Of a DNA stretch of 64,000 nucleotides, positions 35,590 to 46,866 are shown piece by piece. The DNA is from Xylocopa sonorina (Eukaryota > Arthropoda > Insecta > Hymenoptera > Apidae), in contig NW_027490123.1 in assembly GCF_050948175.1 (NCBI RefSeq), forward strand, positions 1,178,001 to 1,242,000. Direction: 5' to 3'. The first letter of the stretch is position 1. Every line of letters starts with the position of its first letter. Both the position numbers and the translations under genes were made by a program. Under the pieces are notes generated by a model, which saw only the letters and a program-made list of their open reading frames with translations, ran no database searches and had not been told where the DNA came from.

Positions 35590-36010
35590 TTTTAAGCAAC
35601 GCGATGACCCTTATCTGTCTACGTTACATAGCAAGTAAGTTCTGAAGTTCTACGAAAGCCGATGGAGCTCCTCACTATCAACGTTTCAAAGGAAGTTCTC
35701 AAATTCTAAGTTCAACGCTTAAAACTATGTGTGTTCTATATATCTATGTAAAGTGATTGTCCCTATCAGTTTATACGTTCCAGAGTACGTAAGATGCAAA
35801 GTTCTATGCAACATGATTTCGCTTCTTATTTCTACGTTTCATAGTAAGCACTTCCCATATCTTCATACAACGCGATGCAGCTTCACAGTCCTGCGTTTCA
35901 AAGTGATTCCCAAAGTTCCACGAAAAGGGATGTCGCATCTGAGTGTCTACATGTCAGTGTGAGTAGCTTTGAAGATTCCTTGCAACAAGATGGAGTAAGC
36001 AATAAAAAAA
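35590..36010 (+). repeat. ~58-bp tandem array related to one third of the 174-bp satellite
   Basis: The core gatg(g)..gc..ctcatttctacgtttca.agtaag...gttcta recurs with gat at 35603, 35661, 35815, 35874, 35929 and 35989, spacings of 58, (154), 59, 55 and 60 bp. Each 174-bp satellite monomer can be split into three pieces of this type. The first part of this stretch also belongs to the right arm of the inverted duplication. Confidence 0.7.
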
Positions 36011-36330
36011 TATTCTGTGTTACAAGATGGTGCTTCTCAGTTTCACGCTTCAAAGCAAGTATATAATGTTCTAGGCATCGCATTATGCTTACCTGCTTCT
36101 ACATTTCAGAATAATGTGAATGCTACAATTCCCTCCAATGAAATGGCCCTTCATAGTGTCTACGTTTCAGAGCAATAGAGTTCCTATGCTCCATGCATTG
36201 CCATGGCGCATCTCATTTCAACGTTACAAAGTAAGTAAGCAGTAACATTCTATCCATCATATTATGCTTATTTGCTTCTACAATCCAAAGGAATGTGAAT
36301 TATACAGTTCCGTGAAACGAGAGAGAAAAC
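36011..36330 (+). repeat. 174-bp satellite, subfamily S2, + orientation
   Basis: Monomers of S2 type (gcgcatctcatttcaacg, gcattatgcttacctgcttctac) continuing from the 58-bp array. The strand switches near 36330. Confidence 0.85.
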
Positions 36331-36814
36331 GTTATTGCTCTGAAAGGTAGATACTACGAAGTGCCATTCTTTTGCATGGAACTGAAGAATTCACATTCTT
36401 TTGAAGTATAGAAGCAGAAAATAATACTTCTGCGAGTAGAAGATTACAACTTACTTTCTTCGAACCGTTGCAACGGGATGCGCTTCCGCATTGCAAGGAG
36501 CATTAGATATTTATTGCTTTTACACGCAGACGCTATGATGCGCTATCCCGTTGCAAGTAACTATGTTCTTCATATACTTTTGATGTATAGAGGGAGATGA
36601 AATCAATGCATTGTATAGAACATTAGAACTTACTAACTTTATAACATTATAATGAGATGTGTCACCGCACTGAATGGAGTGTTAGAACTCTATTGCTTTG
36701 ACACGTAGGCATAATGATGCGTAATCCAGTTGGAAGGAACTGTGAAGCTCAGATTCGTTTAATGTGTAGAAGCAGATAAGAATGAATCAGTGCATAGAAG
36801 ATTACAGCTACTGG

Positions 36815-37060
36815 AGTTTTTACAATGTCTATTCTGCTTAGATTTAGCTATAATATATGGAGAGTGTAAGTATATATACTAACTAGAAATGTTTATTTAA
36901 AACATCATGAAATGATACAAAATTATATGGAATTTAATTGTAGTGGAGCAATTGGAGGGCGGATTACCTATTTACTATTGACTAAAGTATATGATGAGTG
37001 TGAATATATATGCTAATTTGAAATTTTTACTTTGAATATCATGAAGTGTGATTTCAACAG
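36815..37060 (+). repeat. 131-bp tandem repeat, two units
   Basis: AT-rich units with the core aaatgtttatttaaaacatcatgaaatgatac and ttagctataatatatgg. Entry junction agattacagctactggag and exit junction catgaagtgtgatttcaaca recur at the other 131-bp blocks. Confidence 0.8.
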
Positions 37061-37699
37061 AGACAATTAATTGTAGAACTGAGAAACACTATCGCGTTGC
37101 ATGGACGTTTGGAACTCAATTACTTTGAGAAGTGGACACTATGAAGCTCTATACAGTAACATGGAACTATAGAAATAACATACATAGTAGTGTAGAAACT
37201 AATAAGCACGATTGTGTTGTGTAGAACCTTACAACTTACTTACTTTGATACGTAGAACTAAGAATTTCCATCGCGTTGCATAGAACATTGGATGTTAATT
37301 ACATTGACAAGCTATATTACTACTTACTTACGTTGAAACGAGAAGCCATCACGCTACAAGGAACTATAGAATTCACATCACTTTGAAGTCCAGAGGCAGA
37401 TAAGCATAACGCAATGTATAGAACGTTACAGCTTACATGCATTAAAACGTAAAAAGGAGATGCGCCAACGCATTGCAAGTAGCCACAGAACTTTATTGCC
37501 TTGACAACTAGACACTGTGCAGCGCAATCCCCTAGCAAGGAATTGTGGAATTCATATTCTGCTGAAGTGCAGAAGTGGATAAGCATTATGCTATGCATGG
37601 AACATTACAACTTACTTGCTTTGTATCGTTGAAAGGAAATGTTGCATGGAGCATTACATGTCAATTACTTTGATAAGTTGAGACTTAGAGAAAATCTTC

Positions 37700-38755
37700 A
37701 CATGTCTAGATGCGGTGCCCTCCGTGGCATACTGAACACTCTTGAGTTCTTATGGTTGTCCTGCTTGTTCCGCTTTCGGTGTAATCGTCATCAGAATGTC
37801 ATCTGATTTCTCGTAGTACGTTGATTCGTGGAACGTGAATGGTCCGATAGTCTCCCGTCGACCCGAATTGCGGTTGAGCTTGCTCTTGCGTTCATCTCTG
37901 GTACACAGTTGGCCAGTTTCTCCAAAAACTCTAGAAGATCCGTGTAAGGCAGCACCTTGTTGTCTTTACTATGAGTTCCCATTGGAATAACGTATTAGCA
38001 TTTATCTTTGCTCGAAAGATGGAAAGCAGAAGTGTTCAATTGCGAGATATTTTCCTTGGAATTTTTCAATGCGCGAAGTAGTTGGTTGACGTTGTCGACG
38101 ATATTGCCTAGTGTTTCTACAATGTTCCTTGGCGGTTTAAGAATATTCCAGATTGCATCACAATATTTAGAGGCAGCCCGACTTATACAGTCGTATTTAC
38201 CTTTCAATAACTCAATCGCGTCGAGTTATGATATCGAATCGGCGCGAGTTATGATAGAGAAGTAGTCGTTCTGAATTTTGTAAAGACGTGACGTTTCGGT
38301 TTCGTCTTATTCTTCGAGGTCAAATTGGATGCCATCGAATCGTTTCCACGTTTCAGTTAACGCGTAAAGATGGGTTTGTAGTAAACGTATATCCGGTTGT
38401 TCTGATGTTTTGCATGTGTTAAGAAGTCGCGTGAAGGTAGTGAATAGACCGAATGTGGTACCACGTTTACGCCGCAGTGAACTGAGAATAATTTCATGAG
38501 AAATGGACTGAGCTTATTCGAGCGATCGGGTTGTCATCGTGGAACATGGATAAGAAAGGAATGGACGAATAAACGAGTCTACCTTTTCAATGTGAAGATA
38601 ACAGGTATGTTAAGGTCTGCCATGATGTCTGGATCCCCTGGTATGTCCGACTTGTTGCTGCTGAGAATCTGAATTTGTCCTGGAGCGTTGGCTTGATCAC
38701 TGACATGATTCATGGGCAACTGAATGTTGATTGATTGACACACATTGATTGATAG
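37700..38755 (-). pseudogene. BEL/Pao gag fragment
   Basis: On the - strand, reading through stops: LRRKRGTTFGLFTTFTRLL, LLQTHLYALTETWKRFDGIQ, YDCISRAASKYC, NIVETLGNIVDNVNQLLRALKN, FHLSSKDKC and LPYTDLLEFLEKLANCVPE. This is the ordered sequence of the BEL/Pao gag family (DUF1759 type) from its N-terminal helices to the closing EFLE motif. It contains at least two stops and a frameshift near 37985. Upstream, 38570-38720 holds a short open frame (QLPMNHVSDQANAPGQIQIL) followed by a donor-like aaaag|gtagac that I cannot assign. The BEL/Pao copy at 14950-19020 lacks exactly this gene, but whether both belong to one family cannot be told without overlap. Confidence 0.75.
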
Positions 38756-39304
38756 CTAGGCGTAACGCTACGTATAGAGGAGTACAACTTAATTACATCG
38801 AAGCGTTGAAATGAGATGCGCCATCGCATTGCATGTAGCATTAGAAATCTACTGCATTGACGCACAGACACTATGAAGTATCATCTCCTTGCAAGAAACT
38901 GTGGAATTTACATTCTTTTGAAGCGTAGAAGCAGACAAACATAATCCTGAGCATAGAAAGTTACATCTTACATCGAAATGATGAAATGTGATGCGCCATC
39001 GCATTGCATGCAGCAGTAGAACTCTGCTGCTATAATACGTGAACACTATAATGCCGCAACCCGATGCATGGAACTATAGCATTCACATTCGTTAGAAGTG
39101 TATGAGCAGATGAGCATAATGATATGCTTAGAAGATTACAGGTTACATACTTTGAAACGTTGAAATGAGATGTATTATCGCGTTGCGTGGAGCATTAAAA
39201 CTTCATGGTTTTCACACGCAGATACTGTGAAGAACCATCCCATTTCAAGGAACTGCAGAGTTTACATTCCTTTAATGTGTAGTAGCAGGCAAGCATAATG
39301 TTAT

Positions 39305-39556
39305 TGAAGGATAATGAAATAATCTTAATTTAAAAGTTAATCAATAACTCAGGTTTAATGTCAATGTTATGTACGTGGAGTATTCTAGAATGCGAGTGAG
39401 AGCGAATGTGCAAAGCAAATGAGTTTTTCGTGTGAATGTTTTAAAATAATGCAGCAGTTGTTCATTAGCAGCCTTTGGAGTAATATCTCAGTTGAAAAGA
39501 ACTATTTAATGATATAAAAAATTTTATAATTGTCTTTTATTAATAAGTTTCCTACA
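39305..39556 (+). repeat. 5' LTR of Gypsy copy 1
   Basis: TG at 39305, CA at 39555-39556. Shares ggaatattctagaatgcga-like, cagcagttgttcattagcag-like and aataagtttcctaca segments with the 3' LTR. It is longer because the 3' LTR has lost an internal part. Confidence 0.9.
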
Positions 39557-39808
39557 ATTTTGGGGTTTCGGGCGTAGTAATTATCAAGAAGATATTCAAG
39601 AATTAAATCGGATACGTTCTAAAGATTGATGTATTATCGAATATTTGAAGACAGAACGTTCAAGATAATTCCTTGACGGTCTAGAACGTTCGAGAAGATA
39701 CTCAAGCGACGCGAATGTAGTTTTGAGAGATAGTGCGAGAACGAAAATTAATTTTTCGTGTGGAGATAATTCGAGTTTAAACGCAATTGTCGAGTGATAA
39801 TTTTCACA

Positions 39809-40902
39809 ATGATCGATTTGAGTAAAATTACAGTTACAGCGCTAAGAGAGATATTAATAGAGGATAAACTACTTACTGCTGGTTCGAAAGCTGAATTAAT
39901 TTCTCGTGTTGATGGAAGTTGACTCAGACGGAACGTGAAGTTCATGAAGATAATGAAGAGTCGTGTGCTGGTGTATCACCAAACATGCAGTCATCAATGA
40001 ATCTACAGCAATCTGAAATTGATCTTTTCTTAAAAGAAAAAGTATTAGCAGAACGTGAGTTAGCCGTGTTGCGCCTTGAGTTAGATGCGGTGCGACAGAA
40101 ATTACAGGTTGAGTAAATTTCGGAAAATGAGCAACGAAGATCGACGCGTAATTTTGAAGGCGAACTATTTGATGTTATTAGTAGCGGTGACAATTTCTTA
40201 ATAGTCTAAAGCAAATCTGGTGATTATAAAATTTGGGAGAAGCAGATCAAATTATTCAAGACGACATATAAATTGGAAGATGACGTTGCACGAATACTTA
40301 TCGGTATGCTACTGAAGGGAAAAGCACTTGAATGATTTCTTTCTAAACCAGAATATATAACTATGGCATTCAACCAACTGCTGGAAGAATTATGAGTTGT
40401 GTTTTATCATCCACAAAGCGAAATTGAAATAAAGAAGAAATTTGAAGAGCGGTTATGGAACAGGAACGAGACATTTCATGAATATTTGCACGAGAAGAAC
40501 ATTCTTGGAAATCGAGTACCAATCAACGACGATGAAATACTTGAATATCTGATTGACAGCATTCCCGATGAAATGCTCCGGAACCACGCGCTTATTCTAC
40601 AGTTTACAACAACCAATCAACTTTCGAAAGCGTTTGAAAAGGTAATTCTTCGAGATCGAGGTATGTCGAGTGTGCAGAGATCAACAAAGTTTGAGATGTG
40701 TAAAGACAGTTTCGTTAGAAATGAACGAAAAGAGATGGTCAATGTGGGTGAGATAAAAGAATTTATCGGTAATATTGTACCATGTTATAATTGTGGTGAG
40801 CATGATCATATTAGCGTGAAATCCAACGAAAGATCGCGGTGTAAAATGCTTTATATGTCAAGAACGTGGACATATTGCGTCGATACGTTCCAAGAAATTT
40901 AA
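39809..40902 (+). pseudogene. Gypsy gag with N-terminal SAP-like domain, coiled coil and CCHC knuckle
   Basis: The ATG at 39809 opens MIDLSKITVTALREILIED, KLLTAGSKAELISRVDGS, which has the spacing of a SAP domain (hydrophobic helix, turn, then GxKAELIxR helix). A frameshift at 39920 leads to a Glu/Lys/Leu-rich coiled coil (39919-40116, AERELAVLRLELDAVRQKLQ). The capsid-like part is in 40399-40902 (FEERLWNRNETFHEYLHEK, IPDEMLRNHALILQFTTTNQ) and ends in a damaged knuckle CYNCGEHDHISVKS, whose last Cys is lost. In copy 2 the knuckles are intact and doubled. Several stops occur between pieces. Confidence 0.85.
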
Positions 40903-40993
40903 AGCTAGTGAAGAGAGCTGCGCGACATTAGGAGTATCGTACCGAAAGTATCTCAAAAATGTTTTACTTAACGGATGCTAGATCAAAGCATTA

Positions 40994-41293
40994 ATGGATT
41001 CAGGAAGTGATTTTAGTTTAATTCGCACAGACGAGTACATTAAGCTTGGTTCTCCGCAATTACGACGCAATGAATTACATTTCGAAGGTTCAAAGAATAA
41101 TACAACATTAGGTGAGTTTCAAGCAGAAATTACCGTAGATGGGCACTCACATCTGATTTGTATACAAGTAATCTCTGATACCATTGTTCGACACAAGCTG
41201 TTAATAGGAACGAATTTCTTAAATGTAACCGATGTCAGCATTAGAGATGGTAATCATTCGTCCATTATCGAAAGTAACGCGCGAAATTGTTGA
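40994..41293 (+). pseudogene. Gypsy aspartic protease
   Basis: Frame starts MDSGSDFSLIRTDEYIKLG; DSGSD carries the active-site Asp of retroviral-type proteases. The flap region (EFQAEITVDGHSHLICIQVI) and the second hydrophobic motif (HKLLIGTNFLN) follow. The gag end and protease were presumably one frame, as in copy 2; here they are separated by stops at about 40900 and 40980. Confidence 0.85.
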
Positions 41294-41399
41294 AAGAGAA
41301 AATATTGTACCGGAAATATTTTAAATAGATGTAACGAGTGTTAGAAGTAAATCAAGTTGATGTGTCTCGTGTATTAGATCCTAATTAGCGAGTGACGAT

Positions 41400-42110
41400 A
41401 GAAAATCTTGTTAGTAATTACAAGCCGAGTAAAACCTTTGAACGTGAAATTGCAATGAAATTAATATTGAAAGGCGAAGAGTCTGTATATCAATTGGCGA
41501 GATAATTGTCAGCGTTGCTAAAAGTGATTGTTAATGCGCAGATAGAACAGTGGATTGTGGCTGGAGTCGCTCAGTTGTCTACTTCTGATTATGCGAGTCC
41601 GGTTTTTCTCGTTCGGAAGAAGAATGATTCGTTTGGATTATGTGTGGATAATCGACAAATTAATAAGAAAATTATTAAAGATAGATATCCGTTACAATTG
41701 ATCAAAGATTAATTAGATTTGTTACAATGCGCGCGCAATTTTATTACTCTTGACTTGAGAAACGGTTTCTTTCACGTGTGACAGGATAAGTCAGGTCAAA
41801 AGTATACAGCATTTATTGTATCAGATGGTCATTATGAATTCTTACGAGTCCCTTTTGGTCTATGTAATTCACCAGCAGTTTTTCAAAGTTTTATAAATAC
41901 CATATTTAGAGATCTTATTCGAGAGAGAATAGATTTAGCATACATAGATGATTCGATTATTTCATCAAATGATATTAAAAGTAGGATCAAAAATCTTGAA
42001 AGAGTTTGAATTATAGCGAGCGGAGCCGGTTTAATATTCAGTTGGGAAAAGTGTTGTTTTGTGCAAACTTCAGACAAATTTCTCGGGCATGTATGGTTAT
42101 ATATATAACA
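41400..42110 (+). pseudogene. Gypsy reverse transcriptase with stops, YIDD kept
   Basis: 41506-41712 reads AQIEQWIVAGVAQLSTSDYA, SPVFLVRKKNDSF, LCVDNRQINKK and RYPLQLIKD, then a stop. Reading on gives FITLDLRNGFFHV (first catalytic Asp), a TGA, HYEFLRVPFGLCNSPAVFQ and LAYIDDSIISS with the complete YIDD box at 41941-41952. At least three in-frame stops interrupt it. Confidence 0.88.
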
Positions 42111-42149
42111 ATGGTTATGTTCGCCCCTCACTAAAACTGATGCAATCCG

Positions 42150-42524
42150 ATGATTTCCAATGTTAAACACATACAAAGTTTTCTTAGACTAATCGAGAAT
42201 TTTCGTAAATTTATACATGAATACCCTGTAATTGCGCGACATTTGTCTAATCTTCTGCGAGCGAATGCTAAATTTTGTTTTAGAGTGACTGAAATGGAAG
42301 CATTCATACGACTTAAACTTTTTCTGAGTGAGAACCGAATAGTGAATTTGTATCAAGTAGAAGTACAGACGGAGTTGCATACAGATGCTTCTGCGTTAGG
42401 GTACGGAGCAATTTTATTTCAAACAAATAACAAAGATCAACCTTTTCACCATGAATATTATTTTTTAGTGGTAAGACAGCTTCTCTTGAATCTAAATGCA
42501 GTAGCTATGAGTTTGAGGTTTTAG
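42150..42524 (+). pseudogene. Gypsy connection and RNase H region
   Basis: Starts in the connection (VKHIQSFLRLIENFRKFIHE, YPVIARHLSNLLRA) and enters RNase H with LHTDASALGYGAILFQ, the first catalytic Asp motif. The frame closes at 42524; further RNase H (ALKKLGVYLLGISFVIVT-like) can be read beyond the stop to about 42690. Confidence 0.85.
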
Positions 42525-42706
42525 GAATAGTAAAAGCTTTGAAGAAATTAGGAGTTTATTTATTAGGAATTTCGTTTGTTATTGTTACTTATTGTCGAGA
42601 TTTTACTCTTACAACGAATAAGAAAGATCTTTGTTTGTGAGTTGCGTGATGGATATTATCCCTAGAAGAATTTGATTACCGGATATAGCATCGTCCAGAG
42701 AAGAAC

Positions 42707-44006
42707 ATGATACATGTTGCTGCGCTTAGTAGAAATGCACCTCCTGCGATTTTCTTAATCGACGAATCTGATGCAAGCCTTACAGCACGTTTGCGGAAAG
42801 CACAGGAAGATGATCAGACTGTTATGAAACTTCGAGATTTGGTACTTCAAAACAAGAAGGATGATTATGTTCTACGGGGGAATTTTCTGTACAGAGCAAG
42901 AAATAAGGCGAGCTTATGAGTGTGGATACTTTTCTGTGGGCAAGACAGAGGCTATCGAACGTAAAGATTATTGGATTCCAAATCTTCGGCAGCAAGTTGA
43001 AAAGGTGGTAAGGAATTGTGTTGCATGCATCTTAGCCGAAAAGATGCAGGGGACGCAGGAGTGCCATTTAAATCCGATTGAAAATGGGAGTATTCCTTTT
43101 GATACATTTCATATCGATCATCTTAGACCGTTGCCATCAACAAATAAAACGTATCAGTACATATTTGTAGTGGTAAATGCTTTTACAAAATTTACATGGC
43201 TTTATGCTACAAAATCTACTACTACAGATGAAGTTTTGACACGCCTGAAGAAGCAAGCGACTATTTTCTGTAATCTGCATCGAATAATTTCTGATAGGGG
43301 AACGGCTTTCACAGCAAATGATTTCAAGCAATATTGTCAGGGAGAAAATATAGAACATGTTTCAACTACAACAGAAATTCCTAAAGATAATGGTCAAATT
43401 GAACGACTTAATAGAACATTCATACTATTGTCAGCAAAATTAGCTACACCTAAGTCCTGTGAATGGTATAAGTATATGGAAGTAGTTCAACATTGTTTGA
43501 AATCAGCAATACATCGAAGCATTGGCACGTCACCGTTACATCTTCTCTTTGGGACACATCCACGACTTAAAGGTTATCTTGACATCTGAGACATACTTGA
43601 AAAGCAATGGCTCGCATCTTTTCATGATAAACGAGATGAAGTACGACTTCCAGCAAGCAAAAATATATCCCGGATCCGACAAGAGAATAAGCAAACTTTT
43701 AACAAGAGTAGACGAAAAGTTAGAATTTATCGTGAAGGAGATCTAGTAGCAATTAAACGTATGCAACAGAGTCCTGGTCTAAATATAGCTCATAAATATT
43801 TTGGACCGTGTGAAGTTATACGAGTTTTGCGCAATCAACGATTTGTAGTTCGAATGGTAGGGGAAGGAGAAGGACCCTTACAAACATCTATGTCAGCAGA
43901 TTCTATGAAATTGTGGATCGACGAAATCAATGTTGATTTATTTGAAATCGAAGACGACATGAATGAAGACATTCAGGGCAAATATTCATGCAGGACGACC
44001 GAGTGA
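42707..44006 (+). pseudogene. Gypsy integrase and C-terminal region
   Basis: The linker (42707-42919) is followed by an H2C2-type finger region (RKDYWIPNLRQQVEKVVRNC, VAC) and the DDE core in 42861-43589: FHIDHL (first Asp), IISDRGTAF (second Asp) and GQIERLNRT (Glu) with exactly 35 residues between the last two. The catalytic triad is complete. A stop at 43589 and frameshifts separate the C-terminal pieces (43522-43746, 43761-44006; NIAHKYFGPCEVIRVL and RFVVRMVGEGEGP), which end at the 3' LTR. Confidence 0.88.
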
Positions 44007-44191
44007 AGGATAACGAAATTATCTTAATGTAAAAGCTAATCAATCATTCAAGTTTCAAATGTTATGTGCGTGGAATATTCTAGAATGCGACAGCAGTTGT
44101 TTATTAGCAGTCCTTGGAGTAATATGTTGAAAGGAACTATCTAATGATTTACAAAATCTGGTAATTCTCTTTCATTAATAAGTTTCCTACA
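44004..44191 (+). repeat. 3' LTR of Gypsy copy 1
   Basis: TG at 44004, CA at 44190-44191, directly after the end of the pol frame. About 64 bp shorter than the 5' LTR, mainly the stretch around gagtgagagcgaatgtgc. Confidence 0.9.
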
Positions 44192-46205
44192 TTATGCATA
44201 GGAGATTACAGCTTACTTAATTCGATACGAACAAATGAAATGCGTCATCGCATTGCATGGAGAATTAGAACTCTATTATTTTGACAGGCAGATACTGTGA
44301 AACGCCAACCTGTTGCAAGAAAGCGTATAGTTCACAATCTTATAATGTGTAGTAGCAGAGAAGCATAGTGCCATGCATACAAGATTACAGCTCACTTATT
44401 TTGGAATGTTGAAATGAGATGTGCCATGGCATTGAATGGAGTATTAGAACTCCGTTGCATTGACACTTAGGCACTACGAAGCCCCATCCCGATACGTGGT
44501 ACTGTAGAATTCACATTCCTCTGAAGTCTTGAATCAGATAAGAATAATGCTATGCATTAAAAATTACAACTTACTCCGATTGAAATATTGAAATGAAATC
44601 CGATATCGCGATGCATGAAGCATCACAAAATTAAATGCTTCAACACTTAGAAATCTGGAAACACTATCTCGTTGTAAGGAAGTGTGGGATTCAAATTCTT
44701 CAGAAGAGGAGAAGCAGATAAGCATGACGCGATGCATAGAGCATTACGACATACTTACTAACTTTCAACGGGTGAAATGAAATGGAATATCGCGATGCAG
44801 GAAGCATTAGAACTCAATGAGTTAAGAAGCGTAGACATCTAGGAACGCTATCCCTTAGCAAGTAAGTGTGGGATTTACATTCTCTCGACGTGTAGACGGA
44901 ATAAACTTAACACGTTGCATGGAATATTACATCTTAGCGTGTAACAAAGAAATGAGATGCCATATTGCGTTTTATTTAGTAATAGAACTATATTGCTTCG
45001 ATACGTAGATATCTAGAATCGCTATTCCGTTGGAACGAACTGTAGGATTCACATTCTTTTGAAATGTAGAGGCAGATAAACATAACGCGTTGCATTGAAT
45101 ATTACATCTTATCATGAAACATCGAAGTGAAATACGACATCGCGTTGAATGAACTATTAAAAATCTATTGCTTGGACCCACACGCATATAGAAACGCTAT
45201 ATCTTCGCAAAGAAGTGCAGGATTTACATTCTTTTGAAGTGTAGAAGCTGAAAAGCATAACTCTTTGCATTGAATATTACATGATATTATGAATGTCTGA
45301 AATGAGATGCGACATTCCGTTGAATGAAGTATTAGTACTCTATTGCTTCTACACGTAGATATCAAGAAACGCGATTCGTTTGCAAGAAAGAGCATTATTC
45401 ATATTTTTTTGAAGCGATTTATTCATTTTATGAGTGATTTATTTTGAAGTGAAGTTATTCACATTCTTTGAAGCTAGTAATCATAAGGCATTCTTCAGGC
45501 GTCGTAATATTACAATTCATTTCAACAGTTCAAAGTAAGTAACTAGGTTGTAATGCTCTATGCATCGCATTATGCTTATCTGCTCCTACACTTCAAAAGA
45601 ATGTGAATCCTACGCTTCCTTAAAAAGGATTTGTGTTTATAAATGTCTACGTGTCGACGCAATAGAGTTCTAATACATCATTGAACGCGATGTGGCATCT
45701 CATTACAATGTTTCATGATAAGTTGTAATATTCAATGCAACGCGTTATGCTTATCTGCATCTACACTTCACAAGAATGCAAATTCTGCATTTCCATGCAA
45801 CAGTATGACCCGTCATAGTGTCTGCTTGTCGACGCAATGGAGTTTTAATGCTCCATTCATTGCGATGGCGCATCTCACTTGAACGTTTCAAGGGATGTAA
45901 TCTGTAGACTGCTATGCATAGCTAAATGCTTATCTGTTTCTGCTTTAAAGTAATGTGAAATTTACAGCTCCATGCAACGATATGGCGCATCTCATTTCAA
46001 CGTATCAGAGTCTATAAAAAAGCTAATCGAACGTTGAAATGAGATCTGCCACCGCATAGCATGGAGCATTAGAACTCTACTGCCTCGAGACGCAGGTACT
46101 ATGAAGCGTCATCCCGTTGCATGGCTCTGTAGAATTCACATTCATTTGAATTGTAAAAGCAGATGAGCATAATGCATTGCATAGAAGATTGAAGCTAATG
46201 GAGCA
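44192..46205 (-). repeat. 174-bp satellite, mixed S1/S2, with two strand switches
   Basis: Reverse orientation from 44192 to about 45410, forward from about 45490 to 46025, then reverse again to 46205. The switch at 45410-45490 contains a repeated gaagtg/gattta stretch. No gene. Confidence 0.9.
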
Positions 46206-46553
46206 TTTATAGGGGCGGTAGTATTTAGAATTAGCTATAATATATTAATATTTTAAGTATATATACTGATTAAAAATCTTTATTTAAAACGTCATAAAAT
46301 GGTACAAAATTAGATAGAATTTTGGGTGATGTAATGTATTTAGTGGGAATATTCTATTCCCAAATAGCTGAGATATATTATATGTGTAAATATATATACC
46401 AAATTGAAATGTTTGTGTAAAATATCATGAAACGATATATAATTAGGTAGGTAGGGTGTTAGATGTATTGTAGTATTTGGAGGGGATATTTTATTTACGT
46501 TTATAGAAAGTTCTTGATGTGTTTAAATATATACACTAACCTGAAATGTTTAC
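46206..46553 (+). repeat. 131-bp tandem repeat, about three units, cut by piggyBac 1
   Basis: Same family as 36815-37060, entered through the same kind of junction (agattgaagctaatggag). It stops at the piggyBac insertion and continues at 48997. Confidence 0.85.
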
Positions 46554-46866
46554 TTATACCTTTCGCTACGGCAGTCCTTTCCGCGCGAGTAGCGCCACTG
46601 AACGGGGCACCGCGCCGTGCAGTGTGCATATTACGCATCTGTAGGTTTCGATGTTTGCACTTACGTCTTTCATTGGCACCTTGGAATTCTCTTGTGTATA
46701 TACTTTTTTGAGAGTTATGTAACAACTGTTTCGTCATATTATATGAAAAATATAAAAATGAGTATATTTTGAGTATTCAGAAATATACATATTAAAAAAT
46801 TTTACTGTTATTATAAATAAAAATACATTTGAGTTAGTGAGATATCAAATTATACGTTAATTCTTA

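Larger units (their letters stand above)
30850..35770 (-). repeat. Right arm of the inverted duplication, longest copy of the unit
   Basis: Reverse complement of 23486-26213 (over 30850-33515) and of 3900-5650 plus 6480-7362 (over 32690-35770). It is therefore the only copy containing both ends of the unit. It is interrupted by a solo LTR at 34574-35221 and lacks the 5650-6480 segment. Outside the listed ORFs it is non-coding. Confidence 0.9.
36331..39304 (-). repeat. 174-bp satellite, subfamily S2, - orientation (interrupted)
   Basis: S2 monomers in reverse (gaaatgagatgcgcc, tagaagcagataagcataatg). Interrupted by two 131-bp repeat units at 36815-37060 and by BEL/Pao gag sequence at 37700-38755. 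Monomers are more diverged than in the S1 blocks. Confidence 0.9.
39305..44191 (+). mobile_element. Ty3/Gypsy retrotransposon copy 1, both LTRs, 4-bp target duplication
   Basis: A 4.9-kb element with LTRs 39305-39556 (252 bp) and 44004-44191 (188 bp, with internal deletions), both tgaagga...cctaca. It is flanked by ttat on each side; removing element plus one ttat restores an uninterrupted satellite monomer (agcataatg-ttat-gcatagg). Internal order is gag, protease, reverse transcriptase, RNase H, integrase, the Gypsy order. LTR divergence and many stops show an old, dead copy. Confidence 0.95.
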
